A stretch of DNA of 48,190 nt from Atribacterota bacterium (GTDB lineage Bacteria; Atribacterota; Phoenicimicrobiia; Phoenicimicrobiales; Stramentimicrobiaceae): positions 1 to 48,190 of the forward strand of contig JAQUNC010000014.1 of the NCBI GenBank assembly GCA_028717805.1. Reading direction: 5' to 3'. Below, piece by piece: positions 45,334 through 48,190 of this stretch. The notes below the pieces were generated by a model. The model was not told the DNA's origin. It saw only the letters and a list, made by a program, of their open reading frames with translations, and did not search any database. The position numbers and the translations under genes are program-made. The first letter of the stretch is position 1. Every line of letters begins with the position of its first letter.

Positions 45334-46998
45334 ATGAAGATCAGTTTTTTAGGAGCTAATCGTCTGGTATCTGGTTCCTGTTATCTTATCCAGACTAAAT
45401 ATAAGAAATTTTTAATAGATTGTGGCCTTTTTCGAGGAGATGAAGCTATTACTCGCTTAAATTATCTACCATTTTCTTTTCGGCCTGAAGAAATAGATTT
45501 TATTATTCTTAGTCATGCCCACATTGACCATTGTGGAAGAATTCCCCAACTTTATAAAGGAGGCTTTCATGGGCAGATCTATTGTACAAAATCTACCATG
45601 GAGCTTTGTTCTATCATGATTCCTGATAGTGGACAGATTCAGGAAGAAGAAGCAGAAGAGGAGAATCAAAGGAGACTTAGAACTGGTGAACCATTTGTAG
45701 AACCACTTTATAGTATTGAAGATGCCTTAGACTGTCTTTTATTATTTCGAGCTGCACCATATCAATATAAAATCAGTATTGATGAAAATATTAGTTTCAG
45801 ATTTCAGGATGCCGGACATGTTTTAGGTTCAGCTGCTATTGAATTATGGGTAAACGAGGATGGTAGAACCTGTAAGTGGTTATTTTCAGGTGATATTGGA
45901 CGAAAGAATAAACCATTTTTAAAAAATCCACAACATGTTAAAGAAGCAGACTATGTAGTAATTGAATCCACTTATGGAGCAAGAAAACATCGTCCTTATC
46001 GACAGGAAGTGAAAAGGTTTTTTTCCATTATTGATAAAACCATAAAAAGGGGAGGGAATGTTATTATCCCAGCTTTTGCCTTGCAGAGGGCACAGGATAT
46101 TATTTATGAATTAAGTCACTATTATAATTTACAACTGAGACAATTAACAAAACAAGACAAAAAGCTAAAGAAATTGAGGTTTTATCTTGATAGCCCCTTG
46201 GCCATCGCTGCAACTAAGATATATCGAAATAATCTCCAGGATTTTGCTCAAAAAGATTTAAGGATTATGGAAAAGAGAAATCAGTTACTTGATTTTCAAT
46301 CTTTGAGAATGACCAGTACGGCAAAATCTTCCAAACAGATAAATAGTTCTAAAAGAAGTAAAATAATCATTTCTGCTAGCGGTATGTGTGATGGAGGTAG
46401 AATCCAGTACCACCTGAAAGAACACCTCTGGAAGAAAGAATCATCAATTATTTTTGTAGGTTATCAAGCTGAAGGAACTTTGGGTAGAAGGATAGTCAGT
46501 GGTGAAAAAAGCTTAGATATTTTGGATGAAATGGTTGATGTAAGAGCAGAAATCTATCATCTTGATGGTTTTTCATCTCATGCAGATCAAGATGAATTAT
46601 TATGGTGGATGAAAGGATTGCGAAACAAGCCTAAAAAGGTTTTTGTAGTACACGGGGAAAAAGAAGAATCAGAATCTTTTGCTGAATTACTCCAGCAACA
46701 ATTAGGCTTTGATGCTTATACACCTGCTCTTGGTGAGACCTTTCTCATTAGGGATAAGAAGATTATCACTCAGGGAATGATAAAAGATAGCAATAAGGAA
46801 TTACAGCTGGACGAAATTTTGACTGATTTAAATAAAATTAAACATAAATTTTATCTCTTGTTAAATGAAATGGAACTTTCCGGCATAGAGAATGAACAGG
46901 AAAGCATTTGGTATAAAATAAAACAGCAAGTGGAAGAATTGCAAAAAGATATTCGTAAAGTGAAATATTTAATTAAGGAAAATGAGTTAGAAGTTTAG
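45334..46998 (+). CDS. Beta-CASP metallo-beta-lactamase-fold hydrolase (RNA-processing type)
   Basis: 554-residue MBL-fold protein with an inserted beta-CASP domain and RNA-specificity C-terminal motif, as in CPSF73-like nucleases. The zinc motif HAHIDH is at 61-66; DAGHVLGSAAIEL and FSGDIGRKNKPF supply further ligands; FYLDSPLAI, ISASGMCDGGRIQYHL and LDGFSSHADQDEL are the beta-CASP motifs. The last 75 residues are predicted helical and charged, longer than the core family. It has no signal peptide and should be a cytoplasmic ribonuclease or related phosphoesterase. AAGAAAGGAG precedes the ATG. Confidence 0.87.
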   Translation: MKISFLGANRLVSGSCYLIQTKYKKFLIDCGLFRGDEAITRLNYLPFSFRPEEIDFIILSHAHIDHCGRIPQLYKGGFHGQIYCTKSTMELCSIMIPDSGQIQEEEAEEENQRRLRTGEPFVEPLYSIEDALDCLLLFRAAPYQYKISIDENISFRFQDAGHVLGSAAIELWVNEDGRTCKWLFSGDIGRKNKPFLKNPQHVKEADYVVIESTYGARKHRPYRQEVKRFFSIIDKTIKRGGNVIIPAFALQRAQDIIYELSHYYNLQLRQLTKQDKKLKKLRFYLDSPLAIAATKIYRNNLQDFAQKDLRIMEKRNQLLDFQSLRMTSTAKSSKQINSSKRSKIIISASGMCDGGRIQYHLKEHLWKKESSIIFVGYQAEGTLGRRIVSGEKSLDILDEMVDVRAEIYHLDGFSSHADQDELLWWMKGLRNKPKKVFVVHGEKEESESFAELLQQQLGFDAYTPALGETFLIRDKKIITQGMIKDSNKELQLDEILTDLNKIKHKFYLLLNEMELSGIENEQESIWYKIKQQVEELQKDIRKVKYLIKENELEV

Positions 46999-47075
46999 TC
47001 CGAACAATCTTAATAATACCTTATTTAAGCTATTAGTATATTTTTAAATTGGTCTCATATCTGGAGTGTGGCAGC

Positions 47076-47855
47076 ATGAAATATGATATACTGGAAAGCA
47101 TTATTAGTGTGTCACTAAAAGCTGGTAACTTTATTCGACATTATTATGAAAGTAGAGAATTCAGAGTATCAGAGAAAAAGGATTGTCATGATCTGGTAAC
47201 CAACGTTGATCGTGAATCACAAGAAATAATTACCACTGAGCTCTCCAACAGATTCCCTGATATTCCTGTTATTGGAGAAGAAGATAAAGATATACTAAAA
47301 AAAGAGCATGCCTTTTTTATTGACCCTTTAGATGGCACTTTAAACTTTGTAAAACAGGTCCCCTTTTTTACAGTATCTGTTGGTTACTGGAGGGAAAATA
47401 AACCGGTTTGTGGTGTTGTTTTTGATCCGCTTCGGCAGGATCTTTTTTATGCCCGAAAGGGGGCTGGTTCTTATCGTAATGGTAGGCAGATAAAAACAAC
47501 TGATAGTAATAACGGTAAATATCAATTATTTGCCTCAGATTGGGGTCATGAACCATATTATTATAATAAAAATATTCTGATGACACAAAGATTACTCAAG
47601 GAGAATTCATATTTATTTCGATTCATGGGCTGTGCCAGTCTGGCAATTTGTTATGTAGGCGCAGGGGTACTGGATGGTTACTGGCACTATAAACTTGCTC
47701 CCTGGGATATGGCAGCCGGAGTATTAATAGCCGAGGAAGCCGGAGCCAGCGTTACTTTAATTAATGGGAAACCATTTGACCTCTGGCAGAAGGATATACT
47801 GGTAGTAGTTCCCAATTTAAAGAATAAGGTTATACCAATATTTAATAGTATTTGA
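47076..47855 (+). CDS. Inositol monophosphatase family phosphatase
   Basis: Mg2+-dependent, Li+-sensitive-type phosphatase of 259 residues. Metal ligands: Glu68-Glu69 in IGEEDK, Asp83 and Asp86 in DPLDGTLNF (motif A) and Asp211 in PWDMAAGVLIAEEAG (motif B). Substrate may be inositol 1-phosphate, fructose 1,6-bisphosphate, PAP or others. ATG 47076 is preceded by GGAG nine bases upstream; an in-frame TTG at 47049 is less likely. It is the last complete gene before the repeat and insertion-sequence region at the right edge. Confidence 0.87.
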   Translation: MKYDILESIISVSLKAGNFIRHYYESREFRVSEKKDCHDLVTNVDRESQEIITTELSNRFPDIPVIGEEDKDILKKEHAFFIDPLDGTLNFVKQVPFFTVSVGYWRENKPVCGVVFDPLRQDLFYARKGAGSYRNGRQIKTTDSNNGKYQLFASDWGHEPYYYNKNILMTQRLLKENSYLFRFMGCASLAICYVGAGVLDGYWHYKLAPWDMAAGVLIAEEAGASVTLINGKPFDLWQKDILVVVPNLKNKVIPIFNSI

Positions 47856-47959
47856 ATGTAAAATCGATTACCAAATATTGGATGAATACTAATGATAAAT
47901 AAGCATACCGTATGGCATATTAGAGCATAGATAGCATAAAGTTTATAGGGGAATAACTG

Positions 47960-48060
47960 TATGAGATTGCCACGCACTGCCAAAGCAGTGCTCGCAATGA
48001 CCTTGAAGTTGATAGTTTTTATAGTTAAAGGTTTATAGTTTTTGGTTAAACTTCTTTTGG
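47960..48060. repeat. Dispersed intergenic repeats
   Basis: A copy of the GAGATTGC repeat with a long stem: GCACTGC (47974-47980) pairs with GCAGTGC (47985-47991), and ATTGC with GCAAT outside it. The unit ends GCAATGACC. Directly after, AGTTTTTATAGTTAAA and TATAGTTTTTGGTTAAA form a diverged tandem repeat (about 48013-48050). This matches the AAAGGTTTATAGTTTTTG seen at 21750, so the two repeat types co-occur at both sites. Confidence 0.5.
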
Positions 48061-48069
48061 GTGGGTACG

Positions 48070-48113
48070 ACTTCAGGACATGAGTAACAAAAAACTTCAA
48101 GACATAGGTAACA
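48070..48113. mobile_element. Left-end direct repeats of an IS481-like element
   Basis: ACTTCAGGACATGAGTAACA (48070-48089) and ACTTCAAGACATAGGTAACA (48094-48113) are 17/20 identical with a 24-base period, 50 bases upstream of a transposase-like start. GACATAGGTAACA is typical of IS481-family ends. The element continues beyond the window, so the other end cannot be seen. Confidence 0.55.
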
Positions 48114-48163
48114 CTTTCTAATAAAATAACAGATGAAAACTTAGTAAAAGGAGTGTTCATCTG

Positions 48164-48190
48164 ATGCCTTGGAGGGAACAAAAAATAATG
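48164..48190 (+). CDS. IS481-like transposase, N-terminus only (cut by window edge)
   Basis: Nine codons, MPWREQKIM, are visible before the window ends. This resembles the first residues common in IS481/integrase-core transposases (MPW-x-E-x-x-x-M). AAAGGAG lies ten bases upstream, and transposon-end-like direct repeats precede it at 48070-48113. The call rests on a short stretch plus context. Confidence 0.5.

Noticed and set aside
47687-48181. Minus-strand frame of 164 codons at the right edge
   Set aside because: It overlaps the end of the inositol-phosphatase gene and the repeat cluster, with no motif or plausible start signal.

Overview
The window is AT-rich chromosomal DNA from what looks like an anaerobic, fermentative, heterotrophic bacterium. 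The four transporter binding proteins carry ordinary signal peptides without a clear lipobox, which suggests a periplasm and hence a diderm cell. Tungstate uptake under a molybdenum/tungsten-cofactor type RNA, a 2-hydroxyacyl-CoA dehydratase with its oxygen-sensitive activator, and several sugar and amino-acid ABC importers fit an anaerobe. Candidatus Atribacterota is my best guess at the phylum; this rests on overall gene flavour only, and a Firmicutes- or Thermotogota-like origin is not excluded.

Layout. (1) 0.2-6.1 kb: an oligosaccharide ABC importer (binding protein and two permeases), then a GH43 enzyme and a GH51 alpha-L-arabinofuranosidase, read as uptake and breakdown of arabinose-containing glycans. 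(2) 6.2-14.1 kb: a ribose-type pentose importer (binding protein, single-cassette ATPase, permease), an L-fucose-isomerase-family isomerase, the regulator AraR, L-ribulose-5-phosphate 4-epimerase AraD and an FGGY sugar kinase. Together these form an L-arabinose pathway ending in xylulose 5-phosphate. (3) 14.3-16.4 kb: a long-form nucleoside diphosphate kinase and a fold-type-II PLP enzyme of unknown substrate. (4) 16.4-21.5 kb, minus strand: a HAD/trehalose-phosphatase fusion, an overlapping GH65 disaccharide phosphorylase, a receiver protein without its phospho-acceptor Asp, and a CBS-pair protein. A clear sigma-70-type promoter lies upstream. (5) 21.5-25.3 kb: a repeat-rich intergenic stretch, a NamZ/DUF1343 muramidase, a decayed CPBP protease and a LOG-family hydrolase.

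(6) 25.6-28.8 kb: promoter, Moco-type riboswitch, intrinsic terminator and tupABC tungstate importer. (7) 29.5-35.0 kb: a complete branched-chain amino-acid importer livKHMGF with an SDR dehydrogenase three bases downstream. (8) 35.1-41.0 kb: a tiny membrane protein, a secreted nuclease, two 2-hydroxyacyl-CoA dehydratase subunits plus activator, and an orphan poly-gamma-glutamate-system protein. (9) 41.0-47.9 kb: a histidine phosphatase, a two-component sodium symporter, an aminotransferase, a flavodoxin-like protein, a beta-CASP metallohydrolase and an inositol-phosphatase-family enzyme. (10) 47.9 kb to the end: dispersed repeats and the first nine codons of what looks like an IS481-type transposase.

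Cross-cutting patterns. All four binding-protein genes are followed, before the next transporter gene, by a long near-perfect hairpin with no T-run, a structure-only theme likely to set high binding-protein mRNA levels. Three of the four also have a full-strength Shine-Dalgarno match 70-105 bases upstream of the true start, with no gene attached. The trehalose-phosphatase and GH65 genes look like one HAD-TPP-GH65 polypeptide split at an A6 run. No tRNA, rRNA or CRISPR array was seen. No database search was run; family assignments are from motif recognition.
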